Shown in pieces: positions 33,480 through 43,896 of a stretch of 64,000 bases of DNA (positions are counted from its first letter, which is position 1; every line of letters begins with the position of its first letter). This DNA comes from Undaria pinnatifida (Eukaryota; Sar; Phaeophyceae; Laminariales; Alariaceae). The notes below the pieces were generated by a model. The model had not been told where the DNA came from. It searched no databases and was given only the letters and a program-made list of their open reading frames with translations. The stretch spans positions 6,101,919 to 6,165,918 of the forward strand of contig JABAKD010000016.1 of NCBI GenBank assembly GCA_012845835.1, read 5' to 3'. The position numbers and the translations under genes were made by a program.

Positions 33480-34368
33480 AGTCTGTGGGACACGAACCCA
33501 CGGTTCCAAATTGATACGCTGCTGCTGTCACTCCAATATTTAGAAATAAATAATTATATTTTCAGGACGTCAGGTGTGAGTTCGACGAATTTCGAGTCAG
33601 TACTCATATTTTGAAGCTGCTTGCTGGTACTTGTACTATGCTATGTGGGTAAAAACTGTTAATGGGAGGGGTCCTTTTCTTTTATAAACAAATGTTTTCA
33701 TCCACTACAATGATTGGTGTTAGTATTTTTACGTGAGGTGGGGAATTTTGATTTAATCTATCATATCTATTTCATAAATTTATTTCTGTAGTTTCCCTTA
33801 TATTGCTCCACCATATGTATTGATGGTTTACGGATGGATGGCTCGGTCAGGGATGTTGGTACTTGTGGTTAAGTGCGTAAGTAAGTTTTCTTCACCTGGG
33901 GGAGGTTTTATATTATTATTATATTTCATTTTTCACGATAATGGCGGGTTTTGGTATACATCGGGAGTATGAAGACAGTAGTAGTGATCTAAAAGATATC
34001 ATGTAGAAGTTCCACCCTAAAAATGAAAAAGTATTTAAACAAAAATACTGTCACCACAACTTTTTACATGTGAGCCTAAATTAATACGTTGTCACGCTAA
34101 CATAAAAAATAAAACCCCTAAAAAACAAAGACAAGAGTCAGTGAGCGTTACGTAATACGCTGTCACCCTAATATAAATAAATCCTACCCCCAAAACAATT
34201 AATCTATAATTAAATAAATTAAAAATATTAAAAGAAAAAAAAAACGGGAGTCGGTGAGCCTCGAATCCACGGTTCTAAATCGATACGCTGTCACCCTGAT
34301 AGAAAAAAACGATGGTCGGTGAGCCTCGAACCCACGGTTTTACAATGGTATGCTGTCAACCTAACACA
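33480..34368 (-). repeat. Five tRNA-like T-arm modules
   Basis: A core of about 48 bp recurs at 33480-33536, 34069-34104 (partial), 34129-34177 (partial), 34243-34302 and 34306-34368. On the minus strand it reads GACAGCGTATCGATTTA, then ACCGTGGGTTCGAGGCTCAC. The latter looks like a tRNA T-arm with an internal B box (GGTTCGAGGCT). There is no complete cloverleaf. This fits tandem 3' halves of a tRNA-derived element. The tRNA-like unit at 51211-51284 shares CGTGGGTTCGAG and CACCGAC. Confidence 0.6.
33536..33850 (+). repeat. Host repeat, copy B, with the hAT target unoccupied
   Basis: Collinear with 16515-16704 plus 18436-18577, at roughly 80% identity. It holds a single GGAATTTT at 33742-33749 exactly where copy A has the hAT insertion. 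It therefore serves as a paralogous empty site. Confidence 0.8.
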
Positions 34369-34467
34369 TTAACTACAGCTATTATGTACCCGCGTCATTA
34401 AATTATGTTTTCATAAATGAGTAAATTTCCGTTATTTCATTATTTCGGTTTCGTTCAGATTTTTGTT

Positions 34468-35281
34468 CAGGGCCCGAATTAACGAGGAACTTGCCAAATC
34501 AAATTTCGATTTTTTTTTTTTTATTTAATGAAAAATACATGAATAATTCAACTTTGGTTCTTATCAAGGAACGGCGCAGTGCGTTCTAGGAAATAAAAAA
34601 AAACGAAAAACGCAAAAGGGTAAACGAACACCCGTGGGCAACGACCGAGGCGAGCGATGGCTCGCGTCCTCCCCGGAGCGCCGCGGCTAGCGGCAGATTC
34701 TTTTGGCCGGCAGCGGCTTGGAGGCTATGGCTCTAGGCGTCTCTTGAATGGGCTGGCGCCACCCCGCCGCCCGACACGGGCAGCAGCGACGGGGATATAG
34801 CGGTCGAACTTCTGAAAGAAGTCATCATGTGGTAGTTGGTCGTGAAACGTTCGAGGTGCAGGGCGACGAAAAACTGGGTTTGCGGCGGTTTCGGTTGTTT
34901 TCGAAGCGTCGCAGGCGGTCTACGCTGTACTAAGGACCTTCGGAGGCTGCGCTGCGGCTGCTCCGGTGGTCCTACCTCTCGCAATGGTGGCTTCTCGCCT
35001 CTCAATCAGCCGACGACATGGCACCAATTCGCGTGGCCGGCTTCGGTTACACAGAACAAGCCATGTCTAGGTAGACAAACTCCCTAAATTCAATTTCGAT
35101 TTTCGACTAAATTCGACCGAGAAAGTCGTTTTTTACTTCTTTGTTGAATTTGATTTTTCGTAATAATTCTGAGAATGCCTGCTTGGTGATTCATTTCTTG
35201 ACCAATCAAATGAAAATTGAATTCAATTTTATAAAAAAATCGAAATTCGATTTGGCAAGTTCCTCGTTAATCTGGGCCCTC
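34468..35281. mobile_element. Decayed TIR element, 814 bp, hAT-like ends
   Basis: The left end reads CAGGGCCCGAATTAACGAGG, then AACTTGCCAAAT. The right end carries its complement with a few changes and finishes GGGCCCTC. The inverted similarity continues for about 50 bp into AT-rich sequence. The centre (about 34640-35050) is GC-rich and unlike the ends. CAGGG ends suggest hAT, but the last base is mutated and I see no clear 8-bp duplication, so superfamily assignment is tentative. A 90-codon minus-strand frame is not recognisable. Confidence 0.65.
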
Positions 35282-35630
35282 ACAACAGTAGCTGATCGCA
35301 CTAAATATTAATCTTCACATGATTCCATTTATATTGCTGGGTCATGTTATCATGCAAAAGTTGTTTCCCCGCATGTGGAATACATTTTTCCACCTGATAA
35401 TTACACTGGCTATTTGTACTAGGTTACTGAGTCAGGTCATATATATGAAGAATCGATGAATTGGAAGTACACCTCGTACTCATCATGGCAAATTGACGAG
35501 TTGTGTGAGCATGGATTGCGAGCTGACGAATTTTGAGCATGACTACTGAGCATCATCAGTAAGTTGTTGTACGGGTCCCCGTCCTCCCCGTCCTGCTGTC
35601 CAACACGCGACAGGTAAATCTCAGAACAGC

Positions 35631-36212
35631 TTGCACCGTCTGAGCGGCCCGCTGGAGCAGGAGTTCAAGCGACAACGCAGGGAAGGGGCTAACGTGACGG
35701 TTGGGGAATGGGTGGCTTCGACGGTCCTGAGCGATCGAGAGAAGCGGTGCGTCACGCTTGCATGGGCTAGGCGTGAAGAGAAAGTCGCGAGGCAGTTCTC
35801 ACTACGGAAGTCCTATCTCGGACAGCAAGTCAGTGAGCTGGAAGCCAGAGTGCAGAAAGGCGCGGCATACATCTTCCGTCTTCGAAAAGCTCTTTTGGGG
35901 GATATCACCGAGTTGCTTCAACCCGACGACGAGGACGTTGTTGGTGAGGGAGAGGGCGGGGGCACAGAGGTCGGCGGACACCCTACAGGCGACAGCGCAC
36001 TCCCGCCGGAGACCAGTGCCACACAGCGCAATCGGTTGGTCAATCAAGAGTACCACTGGGATACCACGAGCACACCCGTGCGGGTACAGCGTATAATGAT
36101 CGCCACGAACGGCAATAATTCACCATTTGGGGCGTCTTTTGATCATTTGGGGCGTCTTTTGATCAGGAACTATTCAACACATCGCTCGGGAGCTTCATTT
36201 ACTTATATTTGA
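35631..36212 (+). CDS. Unrecognised charged, coiled-coil-like protein fragment
   Basis: An open frame of 193 codons without an ATG at its first codon (TTG). The bases before it (GGTAAATCTCAGAACAG, ending at 35630) could hold a splice acceptor, so this may be an exon. The text LEQEFKRQRREGANVTVGEW, then EKVARQFSLRKSYLGQQVSE, then LEARVQKGAAYIFRLRKALL looks like a genuine charged, helical protein. The last 30 or so codons cross a 20-bp tandem duplication (36124-36163) and are probably not original. I do not recognise a family. Confidence 0.4.
   Translation: MHRLSGPLEQEFKRQRREGANVTVGEWVASTVLSDREKRCVTLAWARREEKVARQFSLRKSYLGQQVSELEARVQKGAAYIFRLRKALLGDITELLQPDDEDVVGEGEGGGTEVGGHPTGDSALPPETSATQRNRLVNQEYHWDTTSTPVRVQRIMIATNGNNSPFGASFDHLGRLLIRNYSTHRSGASFTYI
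36124..36163 (+). repeat. 20-bp tandem duplication
   Basis: CATTTGGGGCGTCTTTTGAT is repeated exactly at 36124-36143 and 36144-36163. It lies within the end of the open frame above and, being 20 bp, shifts it. Confidence 0.95.
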
Positions 36213-39200
36213 GTATGAGGTACAGGCGGGAACTCGAAACATCGGCGTCTATTCATGCGCGCTGCAGAGGTCGCCCGCTCCTCCCAACGATTGCCCAAAA
36301 TGGCGGGTCCGGAAAACTGTGATGTCCCGCTCAATTTTTCATATTTTAAACTGATTTTTTTAGCACGTATTTGAAATACACATGCAAATGTACTCCCGGT
36401 CATCCCTTTTTTTTTTTTTTTTGCGGACTAATTGTGACCACTCTTTCATTTTGACGGATCGTTGGATGGGTCGTACATCCTGGACAAAACAAAAAAAAGG
36501 GATGGCTTCAACAAGGTAGGCTGGTACATAAGGAACACCGTGTCAAAACATCACGCCAAAAAACGCATTATTGAGCGGAGCAAAGCCGATCGACTGTTCT
36601 AGCGGAGTCTTGGCTGGCCCAGCTCGTATACTCATGGTACTTCCCTTGTATAGGCAGTGCACAGCAGCCGTGTATATCCAGTCCGTCCCATCCTTCCTGA
36701 CTTGGAATGGTCGCTCCAATATGAATGCTTGTATCCCGTCCATGACATGTCATCCTCGTTTTTCTTGGACCGCACTTCTTTTCAGTTCTATTAAGTCATA
36801 TACTAAACTCCTTCATCACCAAATAAATGTTCACCTGTATGTTTGCCGCAAATGAAGGAAGTCTTTCAGTTTTTCAGCACATGAACAGCTTAGCAATGCA
36901 CTTGAACATGTCCTTAAGGTTCCCTGGTTCCCCTCAGTCACTACCGGACGGTACTATAGCACGAAAGACTGAAAGCCTTGATGCCGCACACAATGAAGGT
37001 TGAAGCAAGAAACCAATACCCAATGAATGTACAAGTGCATTGCTAATTTTTGTGTAGCTGTTTTTCCATAATCTTGATTGAAGTACCTGTGTGCGAAACG
37101 GAAATACAAAATTATTAGTTAACCCGTTTCACGGCTATATTTCGTGGGTACGTGATAGACAATAAGAGGCAAATAAATTGGGACAATTGTCATAATGTTG
37201 GCACTTATTATTAAATTTTGCAAATGTGAGGTTTGTTGTGTTGGTAAGCACATACATTTAACAATCTTGAGGTTGGATCTGTTGAGAAATAACTAGGCTT
37301 AAGTTTCATCTTAGATATTGGGAATGTCTCGAATCTTAAGGGGCGCAAAAACGAGCTTATTTTTGAAGAATTCTCGCCCCCGAGTGCACGGTCGGCGATG
37401 ACGAAAGAATCTGCCTTAGCGGCGAACCTTCTCGAGGGTTTAGCAAAAGCAACGGAGCCAATCGATGCTTCAGTCGCTGTGTAGGGGTCAGAAACCTCGA
37501 TTCCCATGTACCCTGGGGATCCGCGGTCAGGAAATACGAGAAAATAAAAAGTTGCTCTCAAAAGCCTTCGCCCTCGGTGGGCACTCGCTGAGCTAGTTAG
37601 ACAGCCCTACACGCCCGCATGCTCTATTTCAGACGAAACAGACCACGGCATATATGACCTGCTTCTCATAGTGACTGTCGGTGCAGATTTTACACCCCGG
37701 ATCGCTTAGTGGGCGTCGAGTCGGAGGTGCCTTTCGACACATTCTGGTGCGCTTGGCCAGTCCACCAACAGCAGACGGCAACAGCCGATTAGTTCCCCTG
37801 CACTGAATTAGCTGCCGTGATGGGAGGAAACTGTAGCTGAGGTCTTGTAGTTTGGTCGGATCAAGTGTGTGGTTAGTGACCACTCTCTTTGGGCGACGAA
37901 ATCGATGATTCGGTGAGCTATCCAATTTTCTGTGTCGCGGCTCGACAGCACACTGAAGCCAAGTAGTATTCGGGGGCTCATTGCAGGGGGTTCGACCCCA
38001 TCTGCGGGCGCCCCAACGCGGCAAAAAAAACAATCGAGACAAAAAATGCCACTAGTTTAGGTTTTTTGTTTCCTGATATCCTTCCAAGGATCACGAACTC
38101 AGCAAAACACCACTGGGGGAGAGGTAAGCCGTCGTAAACAGACAAAACAGAGCCAAAAACGGCGAACACAAGAACGACAGAGAGATAGCGCGGAGATCCG
38201 CACCGCGATCAGCGAATCTGTACCCTTGATCCGAGCCACAAGTCAATGTGTACAGAGTGCACCGAGCGAGGCGCCTTCCACGTGGTTTCCTCGCCACTTT
38301 GTCGGTTCCTTGCATCTGTGACATGATGCGAGGGCTCACCCTCGCCCAGCTCTCACCGCTGTCACTTCCGTCCTATCTTTGTCCTGATATTGTGCCTCTT
38401 GATCGGGCACTTTCGACAAGACCACATCTTGCGGCCGTTGCCTGTAAGGAGCGCCTGTATCCGCAAGTGTTGGAGGATCACACCTAGCCTGCTGTATCTC
38501 GGGAACGCACTTCTATTCCCGTTTTGGCGTCGCACGGCACACACTTGACGCAGCCTTTCACTCTCGAGACACTTATCCCTCCTCGCTACCTTGTTGCAAC
38601 AAAAAGTTGATAAACCCCACGTCAACGACGGTCAACAGCGCAATCATTTCTAAACATTGAGAGAGATCAACCGGGAGTTTTGTTATGGAGATCACACGAA
38701 GTATAGCTCGCCCGTCGCAAGCAAAACAGCGCAAGCCGCTTGGAGGGCCTACTGACATCGTGTGTGGGGTCCGTCGCACGTCCCGGTAGCCGTGGGAACG
38801 CTTTCGATGGTGTGGTCGACACGAGCCATGGTTTGGCCTGATACGGTGAAATGCGGTAAACATTTGGAATCGACGTCCCGGATCCTCACGCCGTGGCCTT
38901 TGCACCAGTACAAAAACAATGACGCGACACGAATGTAGCCCGGCTTTTTGGGGAGCGAGCAAAATAGGCACAGCGGATGCTACGGACCAAAAATTTCAAA
39001 CGCACACAGGGTGCTGAGTGCTGATCCAACTCAAGCATCAAGTGAAGCTGGCATGTGCCCCCCTGTATGCCAAGTATGTATTCAGCTATGCGACCCCGCA
39101 TACCGTCCACTTAAACTAGCCGGGTCCGAATCTGTCCGATGAACTAAGCGGGTCTTGCCACCTGAGTGTCGTATGTGCACAGGAACAATTAGCATCACGG

Positions 39201-39329
39201 TTCGACAGAGCACACAGCAGACTCTCACATCAATCGAAGCTTCAAAACTACCACCAGCCACAGGGATTCCGTAGATGAGGCCAGCCAGGTAGACTGCACT
39301 AGAGACTCGATCCCAACATTATGAAAATA
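36213..39329. other. No supported gene
   Basis: I see no recognisable gene or large repeat here. A T17 run lies near 36408. The longest frames are minus-strand 37629-38042 and 38573-38971 (about 135 codons each), without motifs. Confidence 0.4.
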
Positions 39330-39560
39330 TTGATGCTGTGAAAGTTAATCGGCGGCGCGGAGGCAGGACGCAACAAATCGATGCGCACACGCAGGCGCGT
39401 CGGCACAGGTGCATGGTGTGCAAGCGAAAACATTCGTGGTACGTTCGAGTACAGATTACTGTCATATGCTGGTGCAAGCGGCACACTTTCTAGAAACGAC
39501 ACAAAGGCGCAGCAGGTAAGGGAGGTGTCAACCATATGTAGATCATAAGCAACAGTTACA
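39330..39560. repeat. Dispersed repeat, copy 1 (partner at 42045-42270)
   Basis: Shares, in order with 42045-42270, AAATCGATGCGC, CAGGCGC, GCGAAAACATTCGTG (GCCGAAAACGTTCGTG in the partner), GACTGTCATATG-like text and GGTGCAAGCGGCACRCT. Identity is roughly 75% with small indels, same orientation. On the minus strand both read SVPLAPAYDS-like or RVPLAPSYDC-like text. An eroded coding sequence is possible but unproven. Confidence 0.6.
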
Positions 39561-42044
39561 CACAGCAACAGCCCGATCCCTCTCTTGAAGTAGCAGCCCA
39601 CTTGCCCTCTGAAGTTGTATCTGCTGCATTCCGTAGGCATCCTGAGGAATTTGGTTTCTCCACCCCAAGTATGAAACACGCGGGGTGCGTTGGGTCTTGT
39701 CAGCCGAGTGTTGATGGGCCGAGGCAAACGAAGCATCACGGATCGATGGAGCATACAGCAACCCCAAGCGCAGAGCAAGCACAAACAAACAAAAAAACAC
39801 CAACCGCACAGACTAGTGGTTCCGTACGATGGAGGAGACCGGGAGGGCTGAATAGACGCCCGAGAGCGGGCCCACTCTCAACCAATCTCCCCAAACACGA
39901 ACCGAACAGCGTGCCGTGAACTACGAAGTCCGCTCCCCCCTAAAGTGCCCCCCCCTCCCCATCACCTTTTCGGCCTGGCAGCGTCAATACGGAGTTCTCT
40001 CCCGGGGGGATCGGAATTTTGCGAAAAAAATAAAATCCCCCCCCAGTGTTTTATCTCCGCCTTGTTACCAATTTTCCAGAGCGTTGCCCCTCCGGGGGTG
40101 TGTATTTCCCACAAGTTTGAGCTGCCTTTTTTGGGCTTCGCGAAGCACTGCCTGCATGATGAGTGCCAAAAATATCATGCACAAAAACGCTCGTCGAGGA
40201 TATTTTATGCGCTTCATACTATTGGCCTCTTCGTGTGTTGGATGTGTGGACCACCGCTTGTTTTCCCCGTGGACCACCGCTTGTTTTCCCCCATTCCCCC
40301 GGGAGAACTTCCGCCCTCGGCACTTGGATCTTCCCCCGGGTGGATGTGATTTATAAACAAATATTATTGATCCACCCCCTTGGGGTGGACTCCGTAGTTA
40401 ACTGTAGCAGCAGGACAAAAATAATAGACCTTCTCTCCCGCTGCATTGTGTGCATTCCTGACATCTCGCGAGTACGCAATATGCCTCTGCGCCACTGCCG
40501 CGTTGGCAACGACTGTACACGCGGTTATGGTACCGTGCGCGGAGTCTCGAGGCTTGTCGCAGTTGTTGTCTTCACATGAAACTCGTATGTCAGTTGCTAA
40601 TCCCAAAATCTAGCAAAGACTCTCGCTCCGTGTTCACAGAAACGCTAGAGCCATCAGAAGATCTAAAGAACACGCACGCTAGCAAGAAAAGGTACACACG
40701 CCCGACGAGGTACACCTAAAATCCCTGCATCACGTAATGCGTGCCCAAGACTGAACTACTACGCGTCCGCGCACTCCATTCGACTACAGCAGCATTACCC
40801 CCCCCCTGTCCCACTCTTTACCAAGGTGAATGTTTGCCGACTACAGCGTCCTGCTGTCTGGAGTGCTGTCTGTACAGAAACACCATTGTGGACATGGAGA
40901 CAAGCAGCTGGGGCACGCAGCTGCTGTCTGAAGTGCTGTCAAAATGCTTCCGCGGACGCACAGTAGTGAAAAAGAACAACCAAAAAGCCATAATTGAAAT
41001 TGACGATCACCCGCATCTATCCCGATCGTCTGTGTTTAGCACAGCAGTGCAAACATCGACACTGGCTAGGAATCGTTCGACACTGAAGGGGTCTTCCACG
41101 ATGCAGGTACACGATTAAGGCACCCGGGTTATCCGCGCCATCTCTGCCGCGTCTCTCTTCAAAAGCAATGAAGTCATCGCACACACCCAACACCGATTTT
41201 CAGGAAAAAAACGAACATAACTGAACAAACACATATTTTTTGTCCGTGCGCCACGGTTCGATGCCGTCCGCATGCTCCGGTGCCGATGCTCCTCTGCCGC
41301 TGTGGCCAGTCCTCGCACGACCACTTTCGACCCGCTCCGTCCGTACACGCTCTCGTTGCTGTCCTTCCCAGTCGGTTCCTCGCTTTCTCCCTCGCTGCAT
41401 TTAGGGTTCTTGGTCTAAAAATTTATCGCGCCGAAGGGGTCAACCAGCCCAATCTTCAGCTCATCACCACCTGCTCCCTCCTCCTTGGATGGTGAAGCCA
41501 GGTTACTGAGACAGTACAGCTCCATCTAGCAAACCTAAAGCCGTGTATATTGTGCCCGTCCACCTTCCTGATGTCTGCCTCCGCGCACAAAAATGATATG
41601 GGCATTGCTGCCTACACCGACGGCCATAAAGGCCCGCGCATCTGCAATTTTGTACCTTACCCACCAGTGCCGACTCAGCTCCACCGCTACGTACGCCTCG
41701 TGGCGGGTGCGCAGCAGCAAGAAGGCATCGGTCCCTTGAGGGCGAGTCTAGCCTTGCTCGCTAGAAAGACCCCCCCCCTCGCAACGGGCCATGCCCAAGC
41801 AAAAGGCTTGCCGAGGCAGTGAGGGGGAGAAGGGAGTAAGAAGCCTCATTTCAACCCAAACTTTCCATCGACGACAGCTACTTCATATGGCAGCATTAAG
41901 AAAGTATAAGCCGGGACACATATCGCACAAGTACAATGGAACGTTCCCAGGTGCGCGTCGATCTGCGTGAAGAGTAGAAATAAGCCGAGAGCAGCAGCAG
42001 GACATCCTAGCCACAAAAGGGTGGAACACAATTGGTGGAAGGTA
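39561..42044. other. No supported gene; one short duplication
   Basis: No gene I can support. A 23-bp exact tandem duplication (GTGGACCACCGCTTGTTTTC plus CCC) lies at 40246-40291. Plus-strand frames at 39945-40349 and 40741-41118 are about 130 codons and featureless. Confidence 0.4.
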
Positions 42045-42270
42045 TTTCTGATGTGAATTATTAGTCGGGGGGTAGGGCCAGCAAATCGATGCGCGCGTAC
42101 AATTACAGGCGCACTGGTACAGGTGTATGTCACAGCCGAAAACGTTCGTGACACACCGGAGTAAAGACAGTCATATGACGGTGCAAGCGGCACGCTCTCG
42201 AGAAATTACACGAAAGTGCACAGTAGGTCAGGAAGGTCTCTGCAAACTGTTTGTCACAAACAGCCGCCTG
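42045..42270. repeat. Dispersed repeat, copy 2
   Basis: Partner of 39330-39560, about 2.7 kb away in direct orientation. See that entry for the shared landmarks. Confidence 0.6.
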
Positions 42271-43833
42271 CACACAGCGAAAAGCAGTTTCACGGCAATT
42301 CTGTAGACTGCACATCTTAGCTACTGTAATCGTTGGTGAAGCATGCATTAGGATTAGGGAGCTTGTCATACAGAAAAGCACCCGCAGCACGCACGCACGC
42401 GGGCTCCGACGAGCAGCAGTAGCAGCAGCAGCATGGAGTCGATGCGTGTGCGACACGCGTCGTTCCGTGCACGCAAATCAACAACAGTTAACAGCCCACA
42501 GCACCAAAAGCGCCATCATGCCATCACAGAGCGATGGGATGCCCTACTCAATACCGTAACGGCACCCGGCGTTGCTCCCACCGCCTCCGGCGGCCCGTAC
42601 ACCCCGATGGACACATTCAAACCCTTATTTTCTCATCAACACATGGATCAACGCGGCCTGTGGACCTGAGTCCACAACCAGCGGTCGTGCCCGTGGGCGT
42701 GCGTGTTGTGAATGATGAGTCCAAATATGTTTTCTTGAACAATGAAAAAAATATGAGCTATAATAGTCAATTTGCTTGCACGCCACCCTTCAACTGCACG
42801 CCACCCCTCAACCGAACTATCAACCGAACTAGCCCAGCAGCGCCTATTACTTCATGAAAAGCTGAGGGGACTGAGATGAATAGGCTGTGTTTATTGGCAC
42901 CTTCCTTCGCGTTCGAACGTCGTTTTATTTTGATCGCTGCGAACCATCCAAAATGTCGCCGTGAGGGTGTTTTGTAGATTTGCAGCAAACCAAGACCGGA
43001 TGGTTGCACAGTGTTTGCCTCCCAACGGACGGAGGATCCCTGATCGTAACTTAACCACGACAGTCTAACCCGGCTCAACACAAGAGAAAGCAGCTTGATG
43101 AAATCTCCCCGCAGATCCAAACCGCCTTTGATACAAAGCCGGTAATTATCGGAGCGTAAATTTGTGAAAAGAGTTCTAAATCTGCCCCTTTCCGACTTTT
43201 CTCCATGTACGCTCTTTATTGCACGGGAGCGAAAAGTTGCGTAAAAAAATTGGGAATTCAACGCTTGTCGAGAATCGCGGGATTTGGCGCAAATTTGGCA
43301 AAATTTGTCGCGACAAAAGTGGCAAAACGGATTTCGCGGCGAGACTTGAGCAGCCAACCCAGGTCAGGCTCCTACTCCTACCCACACACGTAGGCCCAAA
43401 TGCCCAGGAGAAGCGCCTCACAAGATCGGGTGCGTGATATCCGCTCGTGCCTCATGCCATACGCTTAGAGTAGGGTGTAAGGTGCACTTCTGGTTGTGCA
43501 CAAGACGCGCTACAACAGCAGTCAGTGTCCTCGTCCTTTTTCATGCAGGTGTCGCAGATGCTCTCTCCGTTTGAGTTTCATGTGTTTTCAACCTTACCGA
43601 ACTTGCTAGATGATGGGTTTGGCCTATTTTACCATGGCATGCGTTCGGACCTCCGATACTCTGCCCATCTTTAATGCTCATCATTCGTTTGTTGACGCAA
43701 CATGATTTTTTTTTTGTTCATCATATCCCGTGCCTTTGGCGAAGCAGGGCCAATTATGCTATTTGCTTGGTGCCCTGCCCGTCGTTTTGTTATCGTTCCC
43801 TTGTCCGATTGCTTTAATAGGCTTCGCCGGTAG
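42271..43833. other. No supported gene upstream of the NTPase
   Basis: A small AGC microsatellite is near 42413-42433, and short direct repeats (CACGCCACCC, CGAACTA) are near 42780-42830. The last 300 bases could include 5' untranslated sequence or an upstream exon of the NTPase gene, but I cannot define one. Confidence 0.4.
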
Positions 43834-43896
43834 AATGGTGTTGCTCATCCACGGTGTCTGACGCCTTCTTATTCCGCCGTCGTCCGCTTTGATCCT

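Noticed and set aside
34468-35281. Confident hAT assignment for the 814-bp TIR element
   Set aside because: The left end has CAGGG, but the right end reads CCCTC and not CCCTG, and the adjacent 8-mers do not match.
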